A stretch of DNA of 64,000 nucleotides from JAUVPB01 sp965223695 (GTDB taxonomy: Bacteria > Actinomycetota > Thermoleophilia > Gaiellales > Gaiellaceae), in the NCBI GenBank assembly GCA_965223695.1, contig CBDCXJ010000016.1, positions 124,001 through 188,000 on the forward strand, given 5' to 3'. Position 1 is the stretch's first letter. Each line of letters starts with the position of its first letter. The notes under the pieces were generated by a model. That model was given only the letters and a program-made list of their open reading frames with translations. It did no database searches and had not been told where the DNA came from. Shown here piece by piece: positions 25,893 through 35,106 of this stretch. Made by a program: the position numbers and the translations under genes.

Positions 25893-27230
25893 ATGAGCAT
25901 GGGAGTGGGAGCCCTGCTGCGGCGCATGGCCGTGCTTGTTGTGCTCGGCGCGCTTGGCGTTGCCGTTGCGGCGCCGGCTCAGGCCGCCAGCGAGCTCAGC
26001 GCGGGCGACGGGCGTCTCCTGGCGGCCGCGAATGCCGCAAGCGCCGAGGCCGCCAAGGGGAAGCGTAAGAAACCGCTTCGCTACCGCAAAGGCGTCTGGA
26101 TCACGGTTCCTGCTGCGCCGAGCCTCCTGCTCGCGCGGGTGTCGATCAGGCTCGAGAAGCCGGCGCGCACCACGACGGCAGCAGGGCGTGTCGTCGCTCG
26201 TCGCGCTCCAAAGCCCAAAGTCATGATTCGCCACCGCGCCCGGCTTCCACGCGGTGTCGGCGTGACGGCCAGCATCTGGCGCATCAAGCCGAAACACCGC
26301 TTCGTCAGTGCGGTTGCGTTCACGAATCGCTCGACGAGGATCGCGGCGAGTACCGAGCGCGTATACCTCGAGATCCGCTCGGCCGTTCCGATCAAATCGG
26401 TAAGGCTCCTCACCGAGCGGCTGCGCCCGCGTGATGCGGCCACCCGAGGCTTCGGACGCTGTCTCTTCAATTTCTCCGAGCGCGCCCGCACAGCCCACTT
26501 CGTCAAGCGCATCGGCGGCCGCTTGCCGGCGGTCTATACGCCGCGGCAGGTTGCCACTGCGGTGACCACCGCCAACTGCGGGGCGCCGCGAGAAGCGTTC
26601 CTCGACGAAGTCGGCTTCCCATCCAACGTCGCTGCAGTCATTCCCGAGCCGACCGTTGGGCCGCCTGCCGGTGGCGGAAACAACGGCGGCAATGGCGGCG
26701 GCGACAAGAACGATGGCGGAAAGAATGACGACGAGAAGAAGCCCGGCGGCGGCACCGGCAATGGTGGTGACGGTGGTGGCGGCAACACCGGTAGTGGCAA
26801 CAACAACGACGACGGCAACACTGGCGGCGGCAACAACGATGGCGGCACTGGCGACGGTGGTAGCGGGGGCGGCAACACGGGTGGGGGCAACAACGGTGGC
26901 GGCAACCCCTACGCATGCGAGGCCATCGCAGCAGCTGCCGGCATCGACAACGAGTACGTCGTCGCGGTCACGTGCGACGAGGACATGAATAGCGTCACGA
27001 TCACGACGCAGTCCGGGAACCCATGGACATCGGGCGAGTCGCTCGACGGAGCGGGCACGTGCACGACGCCGAGCGGCAAGGTCAAGTGCTCGCTCGACCC
27101 GCAGCCGGTTCAAGCGCTAGTTCTCACCTCGACGAAGCTCGTGCCCGTCGGCACTAGCCTCAAGGCCACGATCGGCGGCCTTCCCGACGGCACCACCACG
27201 ACCATTCCGGTCGTCTTCGAAGAGGAATAG
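25893..27230 (+). CDS. Secreted protein with a Gly/Asn-rich linker, function unknown
   Basis: 445 residues from the ATG at 25893 (ATG codons at 25881 and 25899 are also possible). Signal peptide: basic start, hydrophobic MAVLVVLGALGVAVA, cleavage near AQA. The first domain, to about residue 250, is basic and beta-rich with no family I recognise. Residues about 253-345 are a low-complexity linker of GGN, GGD and GNN repeats interrupted by DKNDGGKNDDEKKPGGG. A C-terminal domain of about 100 residues (YACEAIAAAAGIDNEYVVAVTCDEDMNSVTI) has four cysteines. A surface or extracellular protein is likely. Confidence 0.75.
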   Translation: MSMGVGALLRRMAVLVVLGALGVAVAAPAQAASELSAGDGRLLAAANAASAEAAKGKRKKPLRYRKGVWITVPAAPSLLLARVSIRLEKPARTTTAAGRVVARRAPKPKVMIRHRARLPRGVGVTASIWRIKPKHRFVSAVAFTNRSTRIAASTERVYLEIRSAVPIKSVRLLTERLRPRDAATRGFGRCLFNFSERARTAHFVKRIGGRLPAVYTPRQVATAVTTANCGAPREAFLDEVGFPSNVAAVIPEPTVGPPAGGGNNGGNGGGDKNDGGKNDDEKKPGGGTGNGGDGGGGNTGSGNNNDDGNTGGGNNDGGTGDGGSGGGNTGGGNNGGGNPYACEAIAAAAGIDNEYVVAVTCDEDMNSVTITTQSGNPWTSGESLDGAGTCTTPSGKVKCSLDPQPVQALVLTSTKLVPVGTSLKATIGGLPDGTTTTIPVVFEEE

Positions 27231-27233
27231 CCG

Positions 27234-28175
27234 CTACTGGCCGGCTGCTAGCTGGGCGGCCAGGATCGCGTAGACCGTCTCGTTCGCCGGCACGGGTACG
27301 CCCCGGCTTCGAGCTCGCTCGACGGCCACGCCGTGCAGCGCTTCGAGCTCGGTCTGGCGGCCCGCCGTGATGTCTGTGTACATCGACGACCTGCTGTCGG
27401 GTGCCAGGGACTCGGCGAACTCGAGCATCCGGTCGATCGAGTCCGGCTCGAGCTCGACGCCCTCGGCGCGCGCCAGCTCGAGGACCTCCTCGAGGAGGCG
27501 TCTGAACGTCGCCCAGGCTGGCCCCGATGTGCGGATCTGGCCGATCGTGAGGCGAGCGGCCGCCGTCATGCCCGCGTGCGCGCAGATGTATGCGAACTTG
27601 GCCCACATGCGCTCGTTGATGTTGTCGACCAGCTCGGACCCGATACCGGCAGCGGCGAGGGTCGCGTCGAGTCGCTGTGCGCGCCCGCTCAGCTGGCCGT
27701 CGAGCTCGCCAAAGACGATCGAGCCCGGCCCGGCCGAGTGGACGACGAGCCCAGGCTCGGTCACGGTGGCGAAGATGAACGCCGCGCCTCCCAGCACGTG
27801 CTCGCCGCCCACCGCCTCCTGCAGCGTCTCGATGTGTGCGATGCCGTTCTGAACGGGGACCACGACGGTGTCTTCTCCGACAAGTGGGGCAAGCGTCGGC
27901 GCGACCTCGTCGACGTGGTAGCTCTTGACGCAGAGGATGACTGCGTCGCACGGCCCGACCTCGCCTGTCTCGCTCGTCGCTCGGATGGGCGTCTCGAAGT
28001 CTCCGTTCACGCTCTCGACGCGAAGTGGCCCGGCCCGCAGCGCGTCGAGCTGGCGTCCGCGGGCGATCAGATGGACGTCGCTTCCCGCCTGCGCCAGCCT
28101 CCCGCCGAAGTAGGCCCCGAGCGCGCCAGCTCCGTAGACGGCGATGCGCGGTCTCGTTCCCTCGTCGGGTGGCAT
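27234..28175 (-). CDS. Ketopantoate reductase-family oxidoreductase (ApbA/PanE)
   Basis: 313 residues from ATG 28175; earlier in-frame codons run into the divergent gene. N-terminal NADP-binding motif GAGALGAYFGGRLAQAG, then VILCVKSYHVDE and VVPVQNGIAHIE, and the catalytic Lys in INERMWAKFAYICA. Two-domain length matches 2-dehydropantoate 2-reductase. Genomes often carry several paralogues acting on other alpha-keto acids, and no pantothenate gene is nearby, so the substrate is uncertain. Confidence 0.9.
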   Translation of the reverse strand: MPPDEGTRPRIAVYGAGALGAYFGGRLAQAGSDVHLIARGRQLDALRAGPLRVESVNGDFETPIRATSETGEVGPCDAVILCVKSYHVDEVAPTLAPLVGEDTVVVPVQNGIAHIETLQEAVGGEHVLGGAAFIFATVTEPGLVVHSAGPGSIVFGELDGQLSGRAQRLDATLAAAGIGSELVDNINERMWAKFAYICAHAGMTAAARLTIGQIRTSGPAWATFRRLLEEVLELARAEGVELEPDSIDRMLEFAESLAPDSRSSMYTDITAGRQTELEALHGVAVERARSRGVPVPANETVYAILAAQLAAGQ

Positions 28176-28218
28176 GGCGGGATCGTAGGCCGTGGCCGAG
28201 TGCGATACGGTGAAATTG

Positions 28219-29310
28219 ATGAGGCGCGGCCCGATCAGGGTTCTCGAGCTCTCTGGCTCAGCGCGCGAGCGCGGCCTCGCCCACGGCGAGCAGTTCCGCG
28301 ATGAGATACGCGAGTACGCGCGTGACCGCATCGATCTGACCTGTCGCGGAGTGTGGAACGGTCGATCGATCGAGCGAGCCGCCGTCCTCGACCTTGCTGA
28401 GCGCTGTTTGCCGGCACATCAGGAGTACTCGCCCGAGCTGACCGCAGAGCTGTGCGCGGTCGCGTACGCGAGTGGATGCTCGGTGCCCGAGGTATTGATC
28501 GCCGGCGGCTTCACCGACATTGTCGACGCTGTCTACGCCGAGCTGGGCGAGACCACAACAATCGAAGACGATTGCACCGCTGTGGTTGTGGCGGACGAGC
28601 GCGCTGACGGGGCCGGCTTCCTCGCTCAGACCTGGGACATGCACGCCTCTGCGCTCGAGCACGTGCTCCTCCTCGACATCCGCCCGGACGACGGGCCGCG
28701 CGCGCTCGTGCTCAGCACGACCGGGTGCCTCGGGCAGCTCGGCATGAACGAAGCGGGCATCTGCGTCGGGATCAACAACCTCTCGGGAACCGAGGGCGGT
28801 GTCGGCGTCACCTGGCCCCACGTTGTGCGCAAGGCGATGCTGGCGACAGAGTTCGACGCGGCGCTCGCCTGCATCACCGAGGCGCCTCTGGCCGGCGCTC
28901 ACAACTACATGCTGCGCGACGGAGACGGGCGAGGATGCAACGTCGAGGCCTTCAGCACGCTCTTCGAGCTCACCGAGCTAGACGACAACGGTCTCGCGCA
29001 CACGAACCACCCGCTCTCGGCGCAGACGCAGGCGGTCAGCCAGGAGAAGGCCGAGCCGTTGCGTGGGTCGTCTGAAGCACGCCTGCGTCAGGCCAGCTCA
29101 GCGCTTGCGCAAGGCACGATCGGCTTCGAGGATGTTGTCGAGCTGACCCGGCATCCCGCCCTCTGCTACGCACCGGCACCGCCGCTCGACCTGGCCACAT
29201 GCGGCGCCGTGATCATGCGGCCACGCGTGCTCGACTTCTGGGCCTGCTGGGGCCCGCCGAGCGAGGACGAGTACGAGCACTTCTCGCTTGCTCGCACAGC
29301 CGCCGCATAG
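28219..29310 (+). CDS. C45-family autoproteolytic acyltransferase/hydrolase
   Basis: 363 residues from ATG 28219 (a GTG at 28192 is an alternative). Matches the acyl-CoA:6-aminopenicillanate acyltransferase/choloylglycine-type Ntn fold: GSARERGLAHGEQF, CAVAYASGCSVPEVL, then IEDDCT with Cys119 as predicted autoprocessing site and nucleophile, and MHASALEHVLLLDI, GQLGMNEAGICVGINNL after it. Maturation should cut before Cys119 and give alpha and beta chains. Likely hydrolyses an amide bond; it directly abuts an amidase gene (the ATG of the amidase follows the stop without a gap). Confidence 0.87.
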   Translation: MRRGPIRVLELSGSARERGLAHGEQFRDEIREYARDRIDLTCRGVWNGRSIERAAVLDLAERCLPAHQEYSPELTAELCAVAYASGCSVPEVLIAGGFTDIVDAVYAELGETTTIEDDCTAVVVADERADGAGFLAQTWDMHASALEHVLLLDIRPDDGPRALVLSTTGCLGQLGMNEAGICVGINNLSGTEGGVGVTWPHVVRKAMLATEFDAALACITEAPLAGAHNYMLRDGDGRGCNVEAFSTLFELTELDDNGLAHTNHPLSAQTQAVSQEKAEPLRGSSEARLRQASSALAQGTIGFEDVVELTRHPALCYAPAPPLDLATCGAVIMRPRVLDFWACWGPPSEDEYEHFSLARTAAA

Positions 29311-30426
29311 ATGGTTGCCGACGAGCTCAACGCCGCGATCACCTGGCTCGACGAGCCGCTGCAGCGACGCAAGGACGGCGCACTCGCTGGCCGCACGCTG
29401 CTGGTCAAGGACCTGATCGACACCGACGGGATCCGGACGACGTATGGCTCGAAGATCTACGCGGATCACGTTCCGGACCAAAACGCCGTCGTCGTCGAGC
29501 GGGTGCTCGACGCCGGTGCCGCCGTGCTCGGCAAGGCCAACTTGCCCGAGTTTGCCTGGAGCACGGCGGGCTACAACCCGTGGTACGGCACTGTGCACAA
29601 CCCCGCCTATCCGGGACGCACGACCGGCGGCTCGAGCGCCGGCAACGCGGCCGCGATCGCAGGTGGGCTCTGCGATCTTGGGATAGGCACCGACACCGGC
29701 GCGTCAATTCGTCTTCCGGCGGCGTGCTGCGAGATCGTCGGGCTCAAGTCCGAGTGGGGCCGGCTCCCGCTCGAGGGCATACTGCCCCTCGTGCCGACGC
29801 TCGACACGGTTGGCCCGATGGGGAAGACGGTCGCGGACGTCGCCTTGCTCGGGTCGGTGCTCGCCGAAGCGCCGATCCCCGAGCCTCACCTCGATGGCCT
29901 GACGATCGGGCTCATTCGCCAACCGCCCGAGGTCGGCGATGGGCGCCCGACCGAGCGCTCTGATCTGGCCGAGCAGTGGGTCGGCGACGTGGAGCGGCTC
30001 GGCGCTCGCGTGGTCGAGACCGAGATTCCGGCGGCGAGCGCCAACACGTTCGCGATGTTCGGGCACGAGGCGCTGAAGTCGCACGCGACGACCTTCCCCA
30101 GTCGCGCGGACGAATACGCCGAGACGATCGGGTCGAAGCTGCAAGCGGCCCTCGCGACGACTCCCGAGGAGGTCGAGGCTGGCTACCAGGCGCTCGAGGA
30201 GTGGCGCCGCTATGTCCCTGATGTCGATCTCTACTTCGCCCCGTGCTACGCGATCGACCTGCCGCAAGAGGACGCCGACGAAGCCGAGTTTCGCCTGCCG
30301 CTCTCGTCGTTCCTGCGCTGGGTCAACCTGACGGGCTGGGCAGGGCTCGCGATCGGAAACATGCAGCTGGTCGCACCGCGCGACGAGACGGTGCTCGCCG
30401 CCGGTCTCGCGCTCGAGCGCGGTTAG
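29311..30426 (+). CDS. Amidase (amidase-signature family)
   Basis: 371 residues. The Ser-cisSer-Lys triad is visible: Lys33 in LLVKDLID, Ser in RTTGGSSAGNAAA (107-108) and nucleophile Ser131 in TDTGASIRLPAA. Shorter than the usual 450-500 residues, mostly through a compact C-terminal part, with the N-terminal helical region also reduced. It hydrolyses an amide to acid plus ammonia. Immediately follows the C45 hydrolase, so the two may act on one substrate. Confidence 0.88.
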   Translation: MVADELNAAITWLDEPLQRRKDGALAGRTLLVKDLIDTDGIRTTYGSKIYADHVPDQNAVVVERVLDAGAAVLGKANLPEFAWSTAGYNPWYGTVHNPAYPGRTTGGSSAGNAAAIAGGLCDLGIGTDTGASIRLPAACCEIVGLKSEWGRLPLEGILPLVPTLDTVGPMGKTVADVALLGSVLAEAPIPEPHLDGLTIGLIRQPPEVGDGRPTERSDLAEQWVGDVERLGARVVETEIPAASANTFAMFGHEALKSHATTFPSRADEYAETIGSKLQAALATTPEEVEAGYQALEEWRRYVPDVDLYFAPCYAIDLPQEDADEAEFRLPLSSFLRWVNLTGWAGLAIGNMQLVAPRDETVLAAGLALERG

Positions 30427-30503
30427 GCCTATAGGGCGAGCTCCACGAGCACGTCGCCAATAGAACCGGCCTACGCCGTCCGCTAGCCAGGCAGACTGGT
30501 CCT

Positions 30504-31751
30504 GTGAGCGCGACTCGGGTGAACGCGGGAAGCTCGAGCTCCACAGGGTCGCCCGCGCGGCGGCCGAGGGCGACGGACGGTCGACTTCGCGGGATCGACG
30601 TCGCCCGCTCGCTCGCCATCCTCGGGATGGTCATCGTGCACATCGGGCCGGTCCGCTCGATCGACGGCGGAGTGCTCGGCGAGCTCTACCGGATCCCGCA
30701 CGGCCGCGCAGCGATCCTGTTCGTGCTGGTCGCAGGGATCGGCGTGTCGTTGCTCGCACGTGGGCGCGCCTCGGCTGGCCACGGTGAAGCCACGGCCGTG
30801 CGCGGTCGGACGCGATGGCGAGATGCCGTGGCGCGGCTCGGCTGGCGCGCTCTGATCCTGCTGCCGCTCGGGCTTGCGTTGCAGTCGCTCGGGACTGGCG
30901 TTGCGGTGATTCTCCAGTACTACGCGCTCTGGTTCGTGATCGCGATTGTCGCCGTACGACTCCCCGGCCGGGTGCTGCTCGGACTCGCCGCGCTCTTCAG
31001 CATCGGCGGGCCCGTCGCCGTGCTCGTCGCGCGCCGTACCCGGCCCGAGTGGTTCGGCCCCATCCCCGAGTGGTCCGAGTTCGAGCGAGTCGCGCGCGAT
31101 CTCGTGATCTCTGGCACGTACCCGACGGCTGTCTGGCTCGTGCCGCTGTTGATCGGGATCTGGATCGGGCGCCAGGATCTGCGCACCGCGCTGGTCCCGG
31201 CACGACTCCTGGTTGCGGGAGCTGCGCTTGCGGGCACGGCATACGGCTGTCGCTACTTGCTCGAGGGCGTCGCCGGAGCTGCCGGCTCACGCACCGATTG
31301 GCTGCAGCTCGCCGCTATTCAGCCGCACAACGAGATGCCGCTCTGGGTGCTGTCGTCAAGCGGCATCGCAATGGCCATCGTGGGAGCTGCAACCCTGCTC
31401 GCGCAGGCGGCGCCGCGCGGCGTCTGGTCGGCGATGGCCATGGGCCAGCTCGCGCTCACGATCTACGTCGGGCACCTCCTCGTGCTCTGGCAGCGACCGG
31501 ATTGGCTCCGTCGTGGACAGTTCCCCGAGGCGTGGGAGGTCGTTGGGCTGTTCCTGCTCGTCACGCTCGTCGTCGCCACGCTCTGGCGCCTGCTGGTTCC
31601 CCGCGGGCCTGTCGAGGCGCTGTTTCATCTGCCGTGGTGGTGGCTCCGGCGCCGTCGGCGCCCCGCGTCGCCGCCTGCCGCGCCAGCTTCGGCTCCGCTC
31701 GTCGTTGCGTCGGCGGCCACTGAGCTTCCCGAGGTCGCCAGCTCACCGTAA
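30504..31751 (+). CDS. Multi-pass membrane protein, DUF418/acyltransferase-like
   Basis: 415 residues, GTG start. After a polar N-terminus comes GIDVARSLAILGMVIVHIGP, the start typical of the acyltransferase-3/HGSNAT/DUF418 membrane families, then about ten hydrophobic helices and a C-terminal basic tail (WWWLRRRRRP) with an Ala/Pro-rich end. LALTIYVGHLLVLW near residue 325 matches the DUF418 C-terminal region. It may transfer acyl groups to surface glycans; the activity is not established. Confidence 0.75.
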   Translation: MSATRVNAGSSSSTGSPARRPRATDGRLRGIDVARSLAILGMVIVHIGPVRSIDGGVLGELYRIPHGRAAILFVLVAGIGVSLLARGRASAGHGEATAVRGRTRWRDAVARLGWRALILLPLGLALQSLGTGVAVILQYYALWFVIAIVAVRLPGRVLLGLAALFSIGGPVAVLVARRTRPEWFGPIPEWSEFERVARDLVISGTYPTAVWLVPLLIGIWIGRQDLRTALVPARLLVAGAALAGTAYGCRYLLEGVAGAAGSRTDWLQLAAIQPHNEMPLWVLSSSGIAMAIVGAATLLAQAAPRGVWSAMAMGQLALTIYVGHLLVLWQRPDWLRRGQFPEAWEVVGLFLLVTLVVATLWRLLVPRGPVEALFHLPWWWLRRRRRPASPPAAPASAPLVVASAATELPEVASSP

Positions 31752-31861
31752 CTCCTTGCAGGAGTCGGTGCCGGTATCGGGAATCTGAGGCCGGCGTGTT
31801 CTGGCGGAGGTCGCGCCACTGCGGGCGGACAGAGGTCCCCCAAAGGAAAGGAACGGCGGCA

Positions 31862-33703
31862 ATGCGGAACATCACCGTGGTACTCGCGATCATCGTCGCG
31901 GCAGCGGCATGGTTGTCGGTCGCAGGAGCTGCCTCGGCAGCGACCGAGGCGCACGTGGACACGATCGCCCCGACGCCGACGAACTGGGTCGATCAGACCC
32001 TGAACGTGCCGCAGTTCGACCCGGGTAAGGGCATCCTCACCAAGGTCCAGGTCGAGTACACGGGCACGGTCAGCGGCGTAGCGCAATACGAGAGTCTCGA
32101 TGCCGTTCCGACGACCATCACCCTCAAGCTGAGCGCCCAGATGCAGCTCATGCGACCGGATCTCAGCGTGCTGAGCGCCGTCGTGCCACTCGTTGAGGTC
32201 GTCGAGGGCGCCGAGGCCTTCGACAACGACGTCGACTTCGACGGCCCCTCGGGAGGCACGTTCGACTCGCTCGCGAGCGCCCCGATCAGCGACACGCAGA
32301 TCCTGACCGACGCTGCCGACCTCGCCCTGTTCACCGGTCCGGGCACGGTCACGTTCCCGGCCGAGGCGACCGGCGCGTCGATCGGCTCCGGCGCAGGAAA
32401 CCTGATCCTCCTGTTCAACACCAACGCCGCAGCCACCGTCACCGTCACCTACGTCTTCATCTCGTCGGGGATCGACATCGAGAAGTCGACCAACGGCGAG
32501 GACGCGGACACGCCGACCGGCCCGACGATCACCGTCGGCGACCCGGTCAACTGGGAGTACGTCGTCACGAACACCGGCGAGGCAACGCTCACCGGCGTGA
32601 CCGTGAGCGACAACATCGAGGGCGTCGCCGTGACCTGCCCGGACGGCGCCGACACGCTCGCAAGCGGCGCCTCGGTCGCCTGCACCGCCACCGGCGTTGC
32701 AGCGCTCGGCCAGTACGCCAACATCGGCAGCGTCGTCGGCCAGCCCGTCGATGGCGGGGGCGTCCCGGCCGGCTCGCCGGTGACCGACGACGACCCCAGT
32801 CACTACATCGGCGACGAGCCCGTCGTGTGCCCGCCCGAGAAGGAGAAGAAGAAGCGACCGCGGCCATGGCCGCCGGGCACCGAGCTAGTCGAGGTCGGCG
32901 GCGTCGAGTACCTGATCGTCTGGAAGGGCATCAAGCGATTTGCCTGGATCGAGGGTGACCTGATCCCGGTTATCAAGGACCAGGGCCCGATGTTCATCGA
33001 GATCGACGGTGTGCAGTACTTCGTCAAGAAGATCCCGCCGCCGACACTCAAGAGCCTTGCGAGCCAGAGCAAGCACGCGAAGAACAAGCACGCGAAGAAG
33101 GGCAAGGACGGCAAGCTCGGCAACGGCGATCTGCCGGCCGGATGCCCGGACACGAAGAAGGACGACGGCAAGAAGGCAGACAAATCGAAGGACAGCAGCA
33201 AGAGCAAGGACAGCAAGGGCGGCGCCGGCGACGCGAAGAAGGCCAACGCGGGACCGAAGGCTTCCCTGCAGGTGCTCGAGAGCTGCGCTGGCTCGACCCG
33301 CTTCTGGCTGCGTGGCGCGGGCAAGCACGCCGACACCTGGAACACAGTCGGTCGCTACGGCAAGAAGACGCGTTTCTTCGCCAACGAGCTGACCTACTGG
33401 CAGGTCCTGCGCAAGGGCTCGAAGCGTCCGTACTTCAAGCTCGCCAAGGCGTATATCGCGTCTCGCATGAACGAGCTCGTGGGCTCAACGCTGGCGCCTG
33501 AGCTCGAGCGGAGCATGGCCTTCGCCGAGCGTCACTTCGCCCTCCACCGGGCCGGCTTCACCAACGTGAAGCGGGCACTCCGAGCCGAGAGAACCGGCAC
33601 CTCGAACGGGACCGTCAGGAAGATCAAGCGGCTGCGCGGAAAGATGCTGCGACACGCCACGATCCTGCATGGGCACGGCGGCATGCCGCGCTGCACCGTC
33701 TGA
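31862..33703 (+). CDS. Secreted protein with a DUF11-like repeat and a Lys-rich linker
   Basis: 613 residues from ATG 31862, which follows AAAGGAAAGGAA. Signal peptide MRNITVVLAIIVAAAAWLSVAG..., cleavage near ASA. Residues about 30-200: a choice-of-anchor-E-like beta domain. Residues 205-300: a DUF11-type domain (IDIEKSTNGEDAD..., WEYVVTNTGEATLTGVTVSDN). Next are a segment with VEYLIVWKGIKRFAWIEGDLIPVI, a strongly basic linker of KHAKNK and KDSSKSKD repeats (about residues 400-465) and a C-terminal basic helical region. No sortase or other anchor is seen. A surface-matrix role is possible. Confidence 0.75.
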   Translation: MRNITVVLAIIVAAAAWLSVAGAASAATEAHVDTIAPTPTNWVDQTLNVPQFDPGKGILTKVQVEYTGTVSGVAQYESLDAVPTTITLKLSAQMQLMRPDLSVLSAVVPLVEVVEGAEAFDNDVDFDGPSGGTFDSLASAPISDTQILTDAADLALFTGPGTVTFPAEATGASIGSGAGNLILLFNTNAAATVTVTYVFISSGIDIEKSTNGEDADTPTGPTITVGDPVNWEYVVTNTGEATLTGVTVSDNIEGVAVTCPDGADTLASGASVACTATGVAALGQYANIGSVVGQPVDGGGVPAGSPVTDDDPSHYIGDEPVVCPPEKEKKKRPRPWPPGTELVEVGGVEYLIVWKGIKRFAWIEGDLIPVIKDQGPMFIEIDGVQYFVKKIPPPTLKSLASQSKHAKNKHAKKGKDGKLGNGDLPAGCPDTKKDDGKKADKSKDSSKSKDSKGGAGDAKKANAGPKASLQVLESCAGSTRFWLRGAGKHADTWNTVGRYGKKTRFFANELTYWQVLRKGSKRPYFKLAKAYIASRMNELVGSTLAPELERSMAFAERHFALHRAGFTNVKRALRAERTGTSNGTVRKIKRLRGKMLRHATILHGHGGMPRCTV

Positions 33704-33806
33704 GCGACCTGATCTAGCTCCCGCCCAGCGACGCTAGGCGCCCGCCGAGATGGGACGGCGGGGCGCCTGGCGCTCGCCTGCTCGAGACGACTACGCTGGC
33801 CGGCGG

Positions 33807-34550
33807 ATGTCGCGGAAATCGAAGCCGGCCACACCGACGCTCGGAGCCGACCTGCTCGAGCGCTCTCCGCGGCTCATCGACCTGAGCATCGAGATCTACG
33901 AGGGCATGCCGATCTGGCCCGGTCACCAGCTGCCCTACATGTTCGTCAACCAGGATCACGAGGGCTTCAAACGCCGCTGGGGCGGCGACCACGGCTTCGA
34001 AGCGCACAACTGGCTGCTCAGCGAGCACACGGGCACCCACACGGACGCGATCATCGAGTACGACCCCGACGGGGCGCATATCGACGAGATGCCGCTCGAG
34101 TTCTTCTACGGCGACGCGATCTGCCTCGACGTCTCGGCGACGCGCCACCCCGACTGGTTTACCCCCGAGGTGCTCGAGCAGGCGCTCGGGGCGAGCGGGC
34201 AGGAGATCCGCCGCGGCGACATCGTCTGCCTCTACACCGGCACCGGCGAGCGCCTCTATCCGGACCCGGAGTACATCAAGACCTACCCGGGTCTCAGTCG
34301 CGAGGGCGCGGTCTGGCTGGCTGAGCAGGGCGTCGTCAACATCGCGATCGATCAGGTTGCGATCGACCATTCCGACGATCTCGAGTACTCGGGCCACATG
34401 GTCTGCGCGGAGTTTGGGATTGTGAACACCGAGAACCTGACGAACCTCGACCAGCTCGTCGGCAAGCGATTCCTGTTCTTGGGCCTACCGATCCTGTTTG
34501 ACCGAGGGACTGGCTCGCCGGTTCGGGCCGTCGCAATCCTTCAGGACTAG
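33807..34550 (+). CDS. Cyclase-family hydrolase (kynurenine formamidase superfamily)
   Basis: 247 residues from ATG 33807. The family core is clear: RLIDLSIEIYEGMPIWPGH, the metal motif SEHTGTHTDAIIEYDPDGAHIDEM and GIVNTENLTNLDQL near the end. A GTG or ATG farther upstream would add a basic non-conserved leader. Third member of this family in the window; the short N-terminus puts it with KynB-like formamidases more than with the 300-residue proteins at 16699 and 21753. Confidence 0.87.
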   Translation: MSRKSKPATPTLGADLLERSPRLIDLSIEIYEGMPIWPGHQLPYMFVNQDHEGFKRRWGGDHGFEAHNWLLSEHTGTHTDAIIEYDPDGAHIDEMPLEFFYGDAICLDVSATRHPDWFTPEVLEQALGASGQEIRRGDIVCLYTGTGERLYPDPEYIKTYPGLSREGAVWLAEQGVVNIAIDQVAIDHSDDLEYSGHMVCAEFGIVNTENLTNLDQLVGKRFLFLGLPILFDRGTGSPVRAVAILQD

Positions 34551-34560
34551 ACTCCGGCGC

Positions 34561-35104
34561 GTGGCAGAGGCACCCGCGATAGCGGCCCCGCTCAAGGACC
34601 TCCAGACGGTCACTCCCGAGGGCGAGCGACTCGGCTCGTCGATCGACGACCTCGTCGTTCGCGAGCTGACGACGCTTCCTGATGAGCGGGGCGAGCTATG
34701 CGAGCTCTACCGCGCCGTGTGGGACTTCCACCCGGCGCCGGTCGAGCACGCCTACCTGGCGACCGTCCCGGCCAGGCGTCGTCAAAGGATGGGTTATGCA
34801 CCGCTCGCAGGACGACCGCATTGCGGTGCTTTTCGGTGCAGTGCGCTGGGTATGGTTCGACGAGCGGCCTGACTCCTCAACGACGGGGAACGTCGTCGAG
34901 TTGACGCTCACCGAGCGCAACCGCTCGCTGTTCGTAACGCCGGCCAACGTGTGGCACGCGGTCGAGAACGTCGGCGAAACTGATGCGGCCTTCGTGAACT
35001 TCCCGAGCGTGCCGTACGACCATGCCGATCCGGACAAGTACCGGCTGCCGCTCGACAACGACCGGATCCCGTTCAGCTTCGACTCGGACGCGCGCGTCCG
35101 ATAG
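34561..35104 (+). pseudogene. dTDP-4-dehydrorhamnose 3,5-epimerase-like (RmlC cupin) protein with a frameshift
   Basis: GTG at 34561 opens a frame ending in YRAVWDFHPAPVEHAYLATV; the remainder continues in another frame with RPGVVKGWVMHRSQDDRIAVLFGAVRW and NVWHAVENVGETDAAFVNFPS. Deleting one C of the CCC at 34767-34769 joins them into one 180-residue cupin of the sugar-epimerase type. The restored protein has the RmlC-like start (PEGERLGSSID) and barrel. Followed directly by a glycosyltransferase, so it may modify a nucleotide sugar. Read error or recent mutation. Confidence 0.75.
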
Positions 35105-35106
35105 CC

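Noticed and set aside
26656..26910. A CRISPR or tandem-repeat array
   Set aside because: The GGN/AAC repetition is codon repetition of a Gly/Asn linker in an open frame; units are irregular and there are no spacers.
34682..35104. An independent gene starting at 34682
   Set aside because: The residues before the RPGVV stretch are non-conserved, and the upstream frame holds the matching first half of the cupin; a one-base indel is simpler.
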